Program-made: the position numbers and the translations under genes
Shown: piece after piece, positions 52,889-62,079 of the stretch
Position numbering within the stretch: the stretch's first letter is position 1
Layout: each line of letters begins with the position of its first letter
The notes under the pieces: model-generated
Seen by the model: only the letters and a program-made list of their open reading frames with translations
Databases searched by the model: none
What the model was told of the DNA's origin: nothing
From: Methylomicrobium sp. wino1
Lineage (GTDB): Bacteria > Pseudomonadota > Gammaproteobacteria > Methylococcales > Methylomonadaceae
Direction of reading: 5' to 3'
DNA: 64,000 nucleotides
NCBI RefSeq assembly: GCF_003932755.1
Contig: NZ_CP024202.1
Coordinates: forward strand, 3,782,001-3,846,000

Positions 52889-55755
52889 TAGAAGGCGCCA
52901 TCATTTTTATGAAATTCAAGAAATGGCATCGGCTTACCTATTCCATAGCCTTGGGCATAATCAACACCAAGTGTTGCCAGTTTTTCGAAAATAGCGTCAT
53001 TTTCAACGAATTCGGCAATCGTTTTTAAACCCATCCCTTGTCCTACACTGTTAATGGCGTTGACAAATAATTGATCATCCAGGCTTGAATTAATGTTTTT
53101 TACAAATGACCCGTCTATTTTTAAATATTCAACCGGTAATTGTCTTAGATAACTCATCGATGAAAAGCCCACACCGAAATCGTCTAAAGCAAAACTTCCG
53201 CCTATGCTGTTTATATTATTTATAAATTCATGGGCAGACTGCAGGTTGGTCACTGCCTGCGTTTCAGTCACTTCAAAAATAAATTTATGTGCATCAAGCC
53301 CATATGATCGCAACAAGTTATCGATTTTTGAGAAAGCATCGACATTAGAAAGCGTCTCCCCGGACAAATTAATTGACAGCCTAATATCGATTCCTTGCTC
53401 TATCAATTCAACCTGCTTTACGAAAGCGAGTTCAACAACACGCATATCCAGTTGAAAAATGAGTCCCGTTTGTTCGGCGACTTCGATAAACATACCTGGC
53501 GGAATAATTTCATCGTTGCTTCCAATCATCCTCAATAGACACTCATAATGAGATATGCTTTTATCTCGGATATGCATGATCGGTTGGTAATACAGCTTAA
53601 ATTGTCGATCGTTCAGTGCCTGTTCAATTTTGGCTTTCCAATTGACCTTCGTCTTGATTTCGCGACGATTGATATCCTCGCTATTTGCGAGTCTCCACCC
53701 TCCCCGACCGGATTCTTTGGCTTTATACATCGCAACATCGGCAGTGGCCAAAAGGTCTTGGGCAGAACAATTAGGCTCCGGAAACATTAACAAACCTGCG
53801 CTAACCGAGACCCGGTGTTGTTGATTGTTGTCCGTTATCGATACCGAGGTCATTCCCGTACAAATTTTTTGCACTAAATCCTCAGCCGCTTGTTGATTGA
53901 TTTCAGGAGCGATCACGATAAATTCATCGCCGCCAAAGCGAGCAATAACATCGGTATCGCGAGTGAAACTGCGTAGTCTTTCGGCCACTTTAACTAATAG
54001 TTCGTCACCGACTTGATGGCCGCTACTATCGTTAACGTATTTAAATTGATCGACATCGAAAAATATCAATGCTGAGCTGTGATGATACCGAGTCGCCATA
54101 TTGATAGCGTGCTCGAATTCTTTTTCGAATTTTCGACGGTTATATAGACCTGTCAACGGGTCGTGCTCGGCCAACCAAGTCAATTGATTTTCGGATTTGC
54201 GTCTATCGGTTAAATCCAATCCGACAATTAGAATTTCAGGATCGGCATCAATACCTAGCTCTTTGAGCACTAATGGCGACAAAAACCATGAGATATAGAG
54301 TTGAGAACCGTCGACGGAATAAATCGGGCATTCGTATTGAAAGGTATTGTTATGCTTTTCCAGTAGTTGTGTTATTGAACTTTCAATCATTCCTCTATGT
54401 CCTTCAGTAGGAATAAATTCGACAAAACCTGTATTCAATAATTCGGCTTCTGTATATTGAAGTAAATATTGCGCATACTGATTGACGGATTTAATACGCC
54501 CCACACTATCGACCGTCATAATAATGACTTGAGCCGAATTAAGTATGTTATCGATAAAATTCTTTTCAATTTGCAGTTCCAAAGCCTGCTCGGAAAGGCG
54601 TTGGGTGCGTAAATTAACTTCATCATCCAATTGCTTGAGAGTTGAAATCAGTTGATGCGAAGCAGATTCCAAGACATCGATTTCATCTTTAAAGAAGCTG
54701 TGCTTTTTCGAATGAAGTAATAATCTAGCCACTAAGTCGTATTGTTTTTTTGCGATCAACGGCAATAAAGCAATCAGTCTTTTTAACTTCTGCGTCGGTC
54801 CAATCAATAACAGCAACAATACTCCGCCAGACAAAAATAAACTAAGCAATCCATTAATCGCATAGAGTGCGGTCGCTTTTTTGATTTCATCCAAGCCTCG
54901 ACTAATGTCTTCGATAATCAGAAGCACTGTGTTGTTGTTTCCGTTGAAAGGAAAAGGAATGATCTCATAAGTCTTATTCTCAAACATAAACATCTTCGGA
55001 TGAACGGGTATCCCATCGGGATGTTGCCGACTAAAAGCGTTAAGTAATCCGATATTTCGTTCAGAATCCGTTAACGCCACTATATTCGCTCGCCATGGTT
55101 GAACGGAAAGTAATTCTTTTTTTGGATTTGTAAATTCATTCGGTAACGTTAAGATGCTGATCCCGGAGCCTGTCAAGTCTCTCATCTTTAAAACCGTATC
55201 GGCAAGATCGATACCAAAAATAAATACACCGATAAAACTTCCGTGATGTAAAAATGGTGTAGCATGAAAATGAACACAACGCTCTTCACATAAGATATTG
55301 TCAAACGGTGATTCATGGGTAATCACATAATCCAACCATTCTGAAAACTGCCCTTGATATAGCGTGTTTCCCCAAGAAGCAATCAACTTTCCATCCGAGC
55401 TAAACAGAAATGCCGACTCAATATCCGATTCGACTTCAATTTTAAACCAATTGTTATCGATAAAATGGTTAATAACTTCCAGTGCGTTTTGGGGGCTGGT
55501 TTTGTCATCGATAAATGCAGGAATTAACCAACCGATATCGACCCTATCGTTTTTGATGCCTTCCAAAATACCTTGAAAAGCTTGTTGATAAAAGCGATGA
55601 ACACGAGACCTTTCTTGCTGGTAATTCTGATTCAATGAAAATTGTCCGAACAAAACAATGGCGCCGGATGCTAATGCTGTTGCAAAGCCGACAGCCAGTA
55701 TTGTTTTCCAAACCAGACTTAGAGATGGCTGTTTTTGTTTTTTGACAGATGGCAT
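52885..55755 (-). CDS. Membrane GGDEF/EAL protein with periplasmic sensor and PAS domains
   Basis: A 956-residue protein. TM1 at about 13-35 and TM2 at about 293-315 enclose a periplasmic sensor (about 36-290). A linker and PAS domain (about 400-510; FIDNILNSAQVIIMTVDSVGRIKSVNQ) precede the GGDEF domain (RFGGDEF, with an RDTD inhibitory site five residues before GGDEF). The EAL domain (about 710-950) has YECLLRM in place of the E-A-L core, keeps the catalytic Glu, and has DDFGVGFSSMSYL and KIDGSFV. Both cyclic-di-GMP synthesis and breakdown look possible. A conserved pairing with the convergent porin/PstS-like pair is not established. Confidence 0.88.
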   Translation of the reverse strand: MPSVKKQKQPSLSLVWKTILAVGFATALASGAIVLFGQFSLNQNYQQERSRVHRFYQQAFQGILEGIKNDRVDIGWLIPAFIDDKTSPQNALEVINHFIDNNWFKIEVESDIESAFLFSSDGKLIASWGNTLYQGQFSEWLDYVITHESPFDNILCEERCVHFHATPFLHHGSFIGVFIFGIDLADTVLKMRDLTGSGISILTLPNEFTNPKKELLSVQPWRANIVALTDSERNIGLLNAFSRQHPDGIPVHPKMFMFENKTYEIIPFPFNGNNNTVLLIIEDISRGLDEIKKATALYAINGLLSLFLSGGVLLLLLIGPTQKLKRLIALLPLIAKKQYDLVARLLLHSKKHSFFKDEIDVLESASHQLISTLKQLDDEVNLRTQRLSEQALELQIEKNFIDNILNSAQVIIMTVDSVGRIKSVNQYAQYLLQYTEAELLNTGFVEFIPTEGHRGMIESSITQLLEKHNNTFQYECPIYSVDGSQLYISWFLSPLVLKELGIDADPEILIVGLDLTDRRKSENQLTWLAEHDPLTGLYNRRKFEKEFEHAINMATRYHHSSALIFFDVDQFKYVNDSSGHQVGDELLVKVAERLRSFTRDTDVIARFGGDEFIVIAPEINQQAAEDLVQKICTGMTSVSITDNNQQHRVSVSAGLLMFPEPNCSAQDLLATADVAMYKAKESGRGGWRLANSEDINRREIKTKVNWKAKIEQALNDRQFKLYYQPIMHIRDKSISHYECLLRMIGSNDEIIPPGMFIEVAEQTGLIFQLDMRVVELAFVKQVELIEQGIDIRLSINLSGETLSNVDAFSKIDNLLRSYGLDAHKFIFEVTETQAVTNLQSAHEFINNINSIGGSFALDDFGVGFSSMSYLRQLPVEYLKIDGSFVKNINSSLDDQLFVNAINSVGQGMGLKTIAEFVENDAIFEKLATLGVDYAQGYGIGKPMPFLEFHKNDGAFY

Positions 55756-55779
55756 GATGTCAATGAAGATAATGCATAA

Positions 55780-56523
55780 TCAAGAATGTTTAAGTTCCGT
55801 ACGGATAATGTCAAAAAGGAGTCGATATTCCGGCGTTAAGTTTTGATAAGTTTTTTCAGGAAAAATAAGAAAAGGTGCGCGTATGCCAAAATGGTCTATG
55901 GGTTGCCCAATCTGTTTAATTTCGACGCCAAAGCGCACTAATAATCTAGCTAACCGAGGCTCCATCAATGCAATACCATAATCGAGTGCGTGTTCCAGCA
56001 TAAGAGAAATAGACGAGAAAGTTAAGCACATTGGTAGGTAATTAGTGGAAAATCGTCTGTTTTCGTGACCATTTTCACGCATATAGTTATTTAATGAATA
56101 GTCTTTATCGGATGGTCTTCTTCTAAAACGAGAGATCAAAGCCATTCTGGATACTTCGCCTGTTTTACCTTCTCTTAACGAAATGATGCCGGAATTTTTA
56201 AAGTCGAATTCTTTTTTGTAATACAATTCAATCGGTAATTTTTTTTCGGTGTCACCTTCTAATGTAATGATACGAATGTTTCCAATCGGTTTTTTATCTT
56301 TTTTATAAACTAAAAGACCATGAACGGCATCGTCATCCCATTCATCCGATTCTTGAAATTCGTTTTCAGAATTCGGCGATAATTTTTTTAATTCCTCACA
56401 ATAAACCTGGAATCTAACGTGATAAGCGTGCTCTAGTAAATCCGGAGTATTTGCCTTAACCGTATAAAAATAATTTTGATAGTGTTCGCATAGAGTCATT
56501 GCGTCAGTCATTGCGTAAGTCAT
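55780..56523 (-). CDS. PEP-CTERM/exosortase-system-associated acyltransferase
   Basis: A 247-residue GNAT-like protein. The sequence LEHAYHVRFQVYCEELKKLSPNSENEFQESDEWDDDAVHGLLVYKKDKKPIGNIRII and the later GEVSRMALISRFRRRPSDKDY match the acyltransferase family linked to exosortase/PEP-CTERM systems (N-acyl amino acid synthase-like). These act with polysaccharide/exosortase genes, none of which is in this window. Three in-frame ATGs lie within the first nine codons, so the start is approximate. Confidence 0.82.
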   Translation of the reverse strand: MTYAMTDAMTLCEHYQNYFYTVKANTPDLLEHAYHVRFQVYCEELKKLSPNSENEFQESDEWDDDAVHGLLVYKKDKKPIGNIRIITLEGDTEKKLPIELYYKKEFDFKNSGIISLREGKTGEVSRMALISRFRRRPSDKDYSLNNYMRENGHENRRFSTNYLPMCLTFSSISLMLEHALDYGIALMEPRLARLLVRFGVEIKQIGQPIDHFGIRAPFLIFPEKTYQNLTPEYRLLFDIIRTELKHS

Positions 56524-56617
56524 TTGTAGTCCTCTCCCTTCTCATATCCTAAATATCGACTAGACTCTAAGCATAGTTCAAAGCATTTATTTATCTAGAA
56601 TCCCTGTTAGGTCAACT

Positions 56618-57400
56618 ATGAAAGTTTTTCACGGAGAAGTCAGCTCGGAATATCTGCAAAAAGCAGCAGACATTTTTTTACCAATCAAGCATCACAGTTA
56701 TAAAAAAATGAATATTTCCGGCGGAAATACAATAGCCGATATCGGATGCGGGCCTGGAGTGGATGTTGCCGCACTATCCAAAATGGTTGGGGAAGACGGT
56801 GAAGTCTTCGGATATGATCATGATCACGAGATGTTAAAAAGTGCTACCGAAAATTGTAGGCAACTTTCTACAATTCAACAGGTTAATTTAATACAAGGTA
56901 GTGCCGAAACGTTACCTTTCAAGAATGGACTATTCGACAGTTGTCGAAGCGAGCGTTTGTTCATGCACCTCAAACAGCCGGAACAAACGCTTATGGAAAT
57001 GAAAAGAGTGACTAAAGGCAATGGATACGTAGTGGTTGTGGAAACCGACTGGGCTAGCTTGTCGATCGATACCCAACTACCCGGTGTCGAACGCTCTCTT
57101 TCTCATTATCGAATGTCGCATCTAATGAACAATGGCTATTCAGGCAGAAGCTTATACAGGCAATTTAAAAAATGCGGTTTCAGTCATATTGAAGTCGAAG
57201 TCTTTCCGGTTATTGCAACCGACATAAACCTTTTCTATTCATTATCAGTCCAGCAGATTGTCGAAGATCAAGCATTAACCAATCATGCGATTACGGAACA
57301 AGAACTGACTCATTGGCGCAACGATTTACAGCACGCCGCAACGAATGATTCTTTTTACGCTTGCATCAATGTTTTAGTGGTTTCAGCTCAAAAACCATGA
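56618..57400 (+). CDS. SAM-dependent methyltransferase (class I)
   Basis: A 260-residue protein with the SAM-binding motif TIADIGCGPGVDVAALSKMVGEDGEVFGYDHDHEML (about 41-76) and motif III-like PFKNGLFDSCRSERLFMHLKQPEQTLMEMKRV. This is the Methyltransf_11/25 type; the substrate cannot be predicted. Its promoter must lie in the 95-base gap shared with the divergent acyltransferase. Its stop is 13 bases from the end of the converging tatD. Confidence 0.82.
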   Translation: MKVFHGEVSSEYLQKAADIFLPIKHHSYKKMNISGGNTIADIGCGPGVDVAALSKMVGEDGEVFGYDHDHEMLKSATENCRQLSTIQQVNLIQGSAETLPFKNGLFDSCRSERLFMHLKQPEQTLMEMKRVTKGNGYVVVVETDWASLSIDTQLPGVERSLSHYRMSHLMNNGYSGRSLYRQFKKCGFSHIEVEVFPVIATDINLFYSLSVQQIVEDQALTNHAITEQELTHWRNDLQHAATNDSFYACINVLVVSAQKP

Positions 57401-57413
57401 AGAGGGTTGAATA

Positions 57414-58193
57414 TTAAAGGGACGCCAAATTAAACAAACGCACAAAGTTCTCTCTACTCTGTTCCGCGATCACGTCTAACGAGGTATTACGTAATTTAGC
57501 CATGAATTCGGCCACATGACGAACATAAATCGGATAATTAGGTCGTCCGCGAAAAGGAACCGGAGCCAGGTAAGGCGAATCGGTTTCAATCAAATATCTA
57601 TCCGCCGGAATTTTTTGCGCCACTTCTTGTATGGCTTTGGCATTATTGAACGTCACAATCCCTGAAAAAGAAATGTAAAAATTCAACTCGAGCGCACGAA
57701 GCGCAAATTCCCAGTCTTCGGTAAAACAATGAATGATGCCGCCGACAGAATCGGCACCTTCTTCTTTTAATATGCGTAAGGTGTCGTCTCTTGCTTCTCG
57801 CGTATGAACGATTAACGGCTTGTTTAAACTTTTCGCCGCCGCGATATGTCGTCTAAATCGCTGGTGCTGCCAAGATAAATCCCCTTCACTTCTAAAATAA
57901 TCCAATCCGGTTTCACCGATGCCAATGACTTTTTCGGCTTGGCCGAGTGTGATCAATTCATCAGTTGTCGGCTCCTTGCCATCATGCGCATTGGGATGCA
58001 CGCCGACCGTCAAGGAGATCTGAGGATAAGGAGCGACCAATTCGCACATCGACGGATAAGCTTCAAGATCGATGCTGATACACAGCATGTGTTCGATTTG
58101 ATGTTTCGAGGTTTCTTGCATGAAGCAAGAAAAATCATCTTGATAAGGAGTAAGATCGATACGATCTAAATGGCAGTGTGAGTCGATTAGCAT
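57414..58193 (-). CDS. tatD: TatD-family metal-dependent hydrolase
   Basis: A 259-residue protein beginning MLIDSHCHLDRIDLTPYQDD with metal ligands H6 and H8, then GIGETGLDYFRSEGD, KPLIVHTREARDDT, GIIHCFTEDWEFA and YLIETDSPYLAPVPFRGRPNYP. These are the conserved metal and active-site motifs of TatD/YcfH. The family includes DNases and other hydrolases. It ends the minus-strand housekeeping series, as in many gammaproteobacteria (ycfH). Confidence 0.92.
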   Translation of the reverse strand: MLIDSHCHLDRIDLTPYQDDFSCFMQETSKHQIEHMLCISIDLEAYPSMCELVAPYPQISLTVGVHPNAHDGKEPTTDELITLGQAEKVIGIGETGLDYFRSEGDLSWQHQRFRRHIAAAKSLNKPLIVHTREARDDTLRILKEEGADSVGGIIHCFTEDWEFALRALELNFYISFSGIVTFNNAKAIQEVAQKIPADRYLIETDSPYLAPVPFRGRPNYPIYVRHVAEFMAKLRNTSLDVIAEQSRENFVRLFNLASL

Positions 58194-58261
58194 GGGATAA
58201 AACAGATGTTAAGTGAGTCTAATGGAGGGATTGGAGCGTAAGGCCCGACAAAACCAAATCA

Positions 58262-58615
58262 TCACATTGTATGGGTGGCTCGATCCGATTCCAGTGCGCC
58301 GGCTAAATAGGTTTCTATTTTATTACGTGCCATGCCGCCATCCTGGTCGCTGAACTGAACGCCGATACCGGTAGTACGATACCCTTCCGAACCGGCTGGT
58401 GTTTTCCAAATGATTTTACCGGCAATCGGCAGTCGCTCCGTTTCTTCCATTAAATTCAACAACATAAAAACCTCCTGTCCCATTTCGTATTCGCGATTTG
58501 TCGGAATAAACAATCCGCCATTGGTAATGAAAGGCATATAGGCGGCATAGAGTGCGTTTTTATCTTTGATCGACAAGGATAATATTCCTTGTCTGGGCGA
58601 TGATGATTCGGACAT
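58262..58615 (-). CDS. PilZ-domain c-di-GMP receptor-type protein
   Basis: A 117-residue protein: ILSLSIKDKNALYAAYMPFITNGGLFIPTNREYEMGQEVFMLLNLMEETERLPIAGKIIWKTPA. It is PilZ-like, of the type encoded between holB and tatD in gammaproteobacteria (compare PilZ of Pseudomonas, needed for type IV pili). The classic RxxxR and DxSxxG residues of c-di-GMP binding are not evident, as in that subgroup. Confidence 0.85.
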   Translation of the reverse strand: MSESSSPRQGILSLSIKDKNALYAAYMPFITNGGLFIPTNREYEMGQEVFMLLNLMEETERLPIAGKIIWKTPAGSEGYRTTGIGVQFSDQDGGMARNKIETYLAGALESDRATHTM

Positions 58616-58623
58616 GCTTTTTC

Positions 58624-59613
58624 CTATTTTTCGTTAAGCCGCGCCCACTCGATTAATAGCTCTTCGAATAGCAATTGTTTATTGAGCTGAGTATCGATGC
58701 GGTTTCGACTGGTAAGCATAAGATCGTAGACACTATACAAACGAGATAATTCTAAAGTTTGCGAGGATTTATGCAAGTCTTCAAATAAATCACGATTAAT
58801 TAGTCTTTCGGCAGGTAAACGAAAGCAACATTTGATCAAATCCGCAACCCACCCTGTTACCCAAGCCAATAATAAGGCAGTGTCCAGTCTAACCCATTGT
58901 TCCGAGACAAGATACGGATGAGTGCGCAAAGCGGCGATATCGAGCCATTGATCGAAGCATTTTCGACGTAATTCAAGGGTATTGTTGTTCGCATAATCCA
59001 AGGCTAATAAGGGTGAGCCTTTCGATACGCTTAGCAATAATTCACTATCATTTTTTATACCTTGGCCGAACAACCACTGTTTAACACGTTCAGAATCGGG
59101 CCTCGAAAAATAGACCTTTTGACATCGACTCATCAAAGTAGCCGGGAGTCGGCTAGGTTTATCCGTGATGAGTAGCAGAACGGTTCGTTCTGTCGGTTCT
59201 TCAAGAAATTTCAAAAAAGCGTTTACCGCTGAGATAGTTAGTTGATCGGCCGGCTCAACCATGACGACACGATTTGTCTCATATTGCGGTTTTAACGATA
59301 ACACCGAAAGGATGTGTCTGATTTGATCGATCTTGATAGTCTTGCCGGGTTCCTCCGGATTCAGTCTGATATAGTCAGGGTGCGTTTGTGCGTTGACTAA
59401 CTGACAGCTATGACATTGACCGCAAGGCCATCCGTTAGTATCTGTTTGAGAGCAAAGCAAGGAATGTGCGAAACGCTCAGCCAACCGGCTTTTGCCGATG
59501 CCTTTATTTCCGGCAAACAATACAGCTTGAGGTATGCGATGACCGGTTATGTAGCGGACAAGATGCTGCCAGTCTGCTTCCTGCCAAGGCAATAGATCAG
59601 GAGTGATGGTCAT
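58624..59613 (-). CDS. holB: DNA polymerase III subunit delta prime
   Basis: From ATG 59613, 329 residues: MTITPDLLPWQEADWQHLVR and the clamp-loader ATPase-like fold with AVLFAGNKGIGKSRLAERFAHSLLC, the four-Cys zinc module (CSQTDTNGWPCGQCHSCQLV), VVMVEPADQLTISAVNAFLKFLEEPTERTVLLLITDKPSRLPATLMSRCQ. Delta prime assembles with delta and gamma/tau in the clamp loader. It overlaps tmk by 17 bases. Confidence 0.93.
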   Translation of the reverse strand: MTITPDLLPWQEADWQHLVRYITGHRIPQAVLFAGNKGIGKSRLAERFAHSLLCSQTDTNGWPCGQCHSCQLVNAQTHPDYIRLNPEEPGKTIKIDQIRHILSVLSLKPQYETNRVVMVEPADQLTISAVNAFLKFLEEPTERTVLLLITDKPSRLPATLMSRCQKVYFSRPDSERVKQWLFGQGIKNDSELLLSVSKGSPLLALDYANNNTLELRRKCFDQWLDIAALRTHPYLVSEQWVRLDTALLLAWVTGWVADLIKCCFRLPAERLINRDLFEDLHKSSQTLELSRLYSVYDLMLTSRNRIDTQLNKQLLFEELLIEWARLNEK

Positions 59614-60238
59614 TAAAAACAAGTGGGTGTAAAAAACGTGTTATTTCGCTTTGTACATCGATGAGTGGTTGGTCGGATTTAATAACTTTAATACGTTCCG
59701 GTTCCAATTTAGCCTGTAATAAATAAGCACGTCTAACTTGTTCGAAAAAAGCTAAGGTCTCGGATTCAATGCGATCCAATGAACTGCGATGACGAGCACG
59801 CTTGAGCCCTATTTCGACCGGTGCATCGAATAAAAAGGTCAAATCAGGGCGTAGATTGCCTTGAACAAAATTCTCCAGCCATTCAATAGCATGAGCGCTC
59901 ATATTGCGTCCGCCGCCTTGATAGGCGTAGGTTGCATCGGTAAATCGGTCGCATATTACCCAGGAACCGGCATGTAAGGCCGGCTCGATTACCTGTTTGA
60001 GATGTTGGGCACGGGCTGCGAACATCAATAACAATTCCGCTTGATCGGTGATGACTTCATCGGATGACTGTAATAGCAAGTTTCGAATATGTTCCGCAAG
60101 TCTAGTGCCTCCGGGCTCACGAGTGAGAATCGCCGGAATTCCGTGCAAGCTTAGATAATCCTTTAAAAAACTCATATTGGTGGTTTTGCCGACCCCTTCC
60201 CCACCCTCAAGCGTTATGAATTTTCCTTTAATCATCAT
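59597..60238 (-). CDS. tmk: Thymidylate kinase
   Basis: A 213-residue kinase converting dTMP to dTDP. The P-loop is GGEGVGKTT (about 12-20), followed by LTREPGGTRLAEHIRNLLL (DR/E motif with PGGT), VICDRFTDATYAYQGGGR and the lid region LKRARHRSSLDRIESE. The start overlaps the mltG stop by four bases. The gene order mltG-tmk-holB is the standard one. Confidence 0.96.
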   Translation of the reverse strand: MMIKGKFITLEGGEGVGKTTNMSFLKDYLSLHGIPAILTREPGGTRLAEHIRNLLLQSSDEVITDQAELLLMFAARAQHLKQVIEPALHAGSWVICDRFTDATYAYQGGGRNMSAHAIEWLENFVQGNLRPDLTFLFDAPVEIGLKRARHRSSLDRIESETLAFFEQVRRAYLLQAKLEPERIKVIKSDQPLIDVQSEITRFLHPLVFNDHHS

Positions 60239-61227
60239 TGTGTCAATTGATAAGTGGTCACGGCCTTGCTGTGTTCGGCAAGATTGGCGGAAAAAGCATG
60301 CGTGCCATCTCCCTTAGAAACAAAATAAAGGCTATCTCCTGCCTCTGGATGAAGAACCGCATGTATCGCGGCTTGTCCGGGCATCGCGATCGGCGTTGGC
60401 GGTAACCCGCTGATGACATAGGTATTGTAGGGAGTATGCGTCAACAGGTCTTTCTTGCGAATATCGCCTTGATAATCCTTGCCCATACCGTAAATGACGG
60501 TTGGATCGGTCTGCAGTAACATGCCTTTTTCAAGCCTTCGAATAAACACGCCGGCAATGACCGGACGTTCCTCGGGAACGCTCGTTTCTTTTTCGACAAT
60601 CGACGCCAGTATTAATGCTTGATAAGGAGACTCAAACGGAAGATTATCCTGCTTTTGCCGCCACTCCTGGTCCAGGATACTCAGCATGCGGTCGTGAGCC
60701 CTTTTTAATAAAGCCAGATCGGTCGTGTTTTTATCAAAGAAATACGTATCGGGAAAAAAAAGACCTTCGGGATGACCGTAATCAGAATTTAAATTGCTGA
60801 GCAAGGATACGCTATCCGATTTATCCAGTGTTTTTTGAATGTAAGGGTGGCTATTGATTTGCTCAAGAAACTGATTGAAATTCCACCCTTCCGGAAAGGT
60901 GATGGCATATTGTCTGCTTTTTCCGGATGCGAATAACGAAAGAATATCAAAAGCGGTAGAGCCTTGAGCGATTTCATAATCTCCGGCTTTTAAACGACCT
61001 GCGGATTGTGTTTGCAGGGCTAATAATTTTAGCCATAGCGGTTTAACCGCCAATTCTTGTTCCTGAAGTTTTTCAGTAATGCGGCCGAACGAATCGCCTT
61101 TGCTGATTTCAATATAAACCGGTTTATCGGCTAAAGGAGCAGCCACAAAGTGCTGGTAATCGATCCATAGCCAACCGAGCAAAAAGCTGGTTAATACAAT
61201 CGAAATACCTACGAGTTTATTCAGCAT
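60235..61227 (-). CDS. mltG: Endolytic murein transglycosylase MltG
   Basis: From ATG 61227, 330 residues. It starts with one membrane span (MLNKLVGISIVLTSFLLGWL), then a LysM-like part (YIEISKGDSFGRITEKLQEQ). The YceG domain shows ASIVEKETSVPEERPVIAGVFIRRLEKGMLLQTDPTVIYGMG with the catalytic Glu in EKET, and YNTYVISGLPPTPIAMPGQAAIHAVLHP. MltG cleaves nascent glycan strands and sets their length. It overlaps pabC by 7 bases. Confidence 0.95.
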   Translation of the reverse strand: MLNKLVGISIVLTSFLLGWLWIDYQHFVAAPLADKPVYIEISKGDSFGRITEKLQEQELAVKPLWLKLLALQTQSAGRLKAGDYEIAQGSTAFDILSLFASGKSRQYAITFPEGWNFNQFLEQINSHPYIQKTLDKSDSVSLLSNLNSDYGHPEGLFFPDTYFFDKNTTDLALLKRAHDRMLSILDQEWRQKQDNLPFESPYQALILASIVEKETSVPEERPVIAGVFIRRLEKGMLLQTDPTVIYGMGKDYQGDIRKKDLLTHTPYNTYVISGLPPTPIAMPGQAAIHAVLHPEAGDSLYFVSKGDGTHAFSANLAEHSKAVTTYQLTQ

Positions 61228-62051
61228 GCTTGGAGCCATTCTTTCTTGTACTGTTCGAGCCAATCCGTTATTTCCCGGGTTACAGGGCCGACAGCAAATG
61301 GCTTGCCATCAATTTGGATGATCGGCCATACGCCGATGACCGAATTACAGACAAATATTTCATCCGCGTTTAATAATTCGTCGATACCGAAATAACGTTT
61401 CGACAAGATTAACGCATTTGATTCAGCGAGTTCCAAGATAATTTCGCGCATAATGCCAGCTACGCCCGAGCGAAGGATCTCGGAGGTATGGAGCTGTCGG
61501 TTAATGACATAAAACAAATTAGTCATCGTTCCTTCTATAACGTTCCCATCGGCATCAAGCATCAAACCTTCTTGAATGCTGGTATCGTTCCATTCTGCGC
61601 GAGCTAAAATCTGTTCGAGGCGATTGAGATGTTTAATGCCGGCAAGTGCCGGATTTAGCCCTAAACGGGTAGAACAAACCCGGGCGGCAATACCATTGCG
61701 GGTATAATCTACAGAATAATCAGGAAACGGATAAACGCTAATAACACGAGTCGGTTTGATACTGTCCGGTTGTCGATAACCTCGTCCGCCAGATCCGCGC
61801 GTCAGGATAATTTTTAACACGCCTCGAACGATATCTTTAGCTGCATTCTCGGCTTCCGCAATTAAATTGCCGGTATCGTCTAATGGGATCTGTAAACGCC
61901 GGCAACCTTCTTTTAGGCGACGAATATGTCGGTCAAAAAAAACCAGTCGGCCATTATTGATTTCAATCGTTTCAAATAAACCGTCGCCATATTGAAATCC
62001 GCGATCCGAAACATCGATGGTGCATCCCATCGCACCATTGATCAAAAACAC
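61221..62051 (-). CDS. pabC: Aminodeoxychorismate lyase
   Basis: A 276-residue fold-type IV PLP enzyme starting at a GTG (MFLINGAMGCTIDVSDRGFQYGDGLFETI). The catalytic Lys is in LAGIKHLNRLEQILAR; DGNVIEGTMTNLFYV and LELAESNALIL follow. It releases pyruvate from aminodeoxychorismate to give p-aminobenzoate for folate. The position between fabF and mltG is conserved. Confidence 0.93.
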   Translation of the reverse strand: MFLINGAMGCTIDVSDRGFQYGDGLFETIEINNGRLVFFDRHIRRLKEGCRRLQIPLDDTGNLIAEAENAAKDIVRGVLKIILTRGSGGRGYRQPDSIKPTRVISVYPFPDYSVDYTRNGIAARVCSTRLGLNPALAGIKHLNRLEQILARAEWNDTSIQEGLMLDADGNVIEGTMTNLFYVINRQLHTSEILRSGVAGIMREIILELAESNALILSKRYFGIDELLNADEIFVCNSVIGVWPIIQIDGKPFAVGPVTREITDWLEQYKKEWLQAC

Positions 62052-62079
62052 CGGAACCTCGCCTATATCATCGAGCCAA

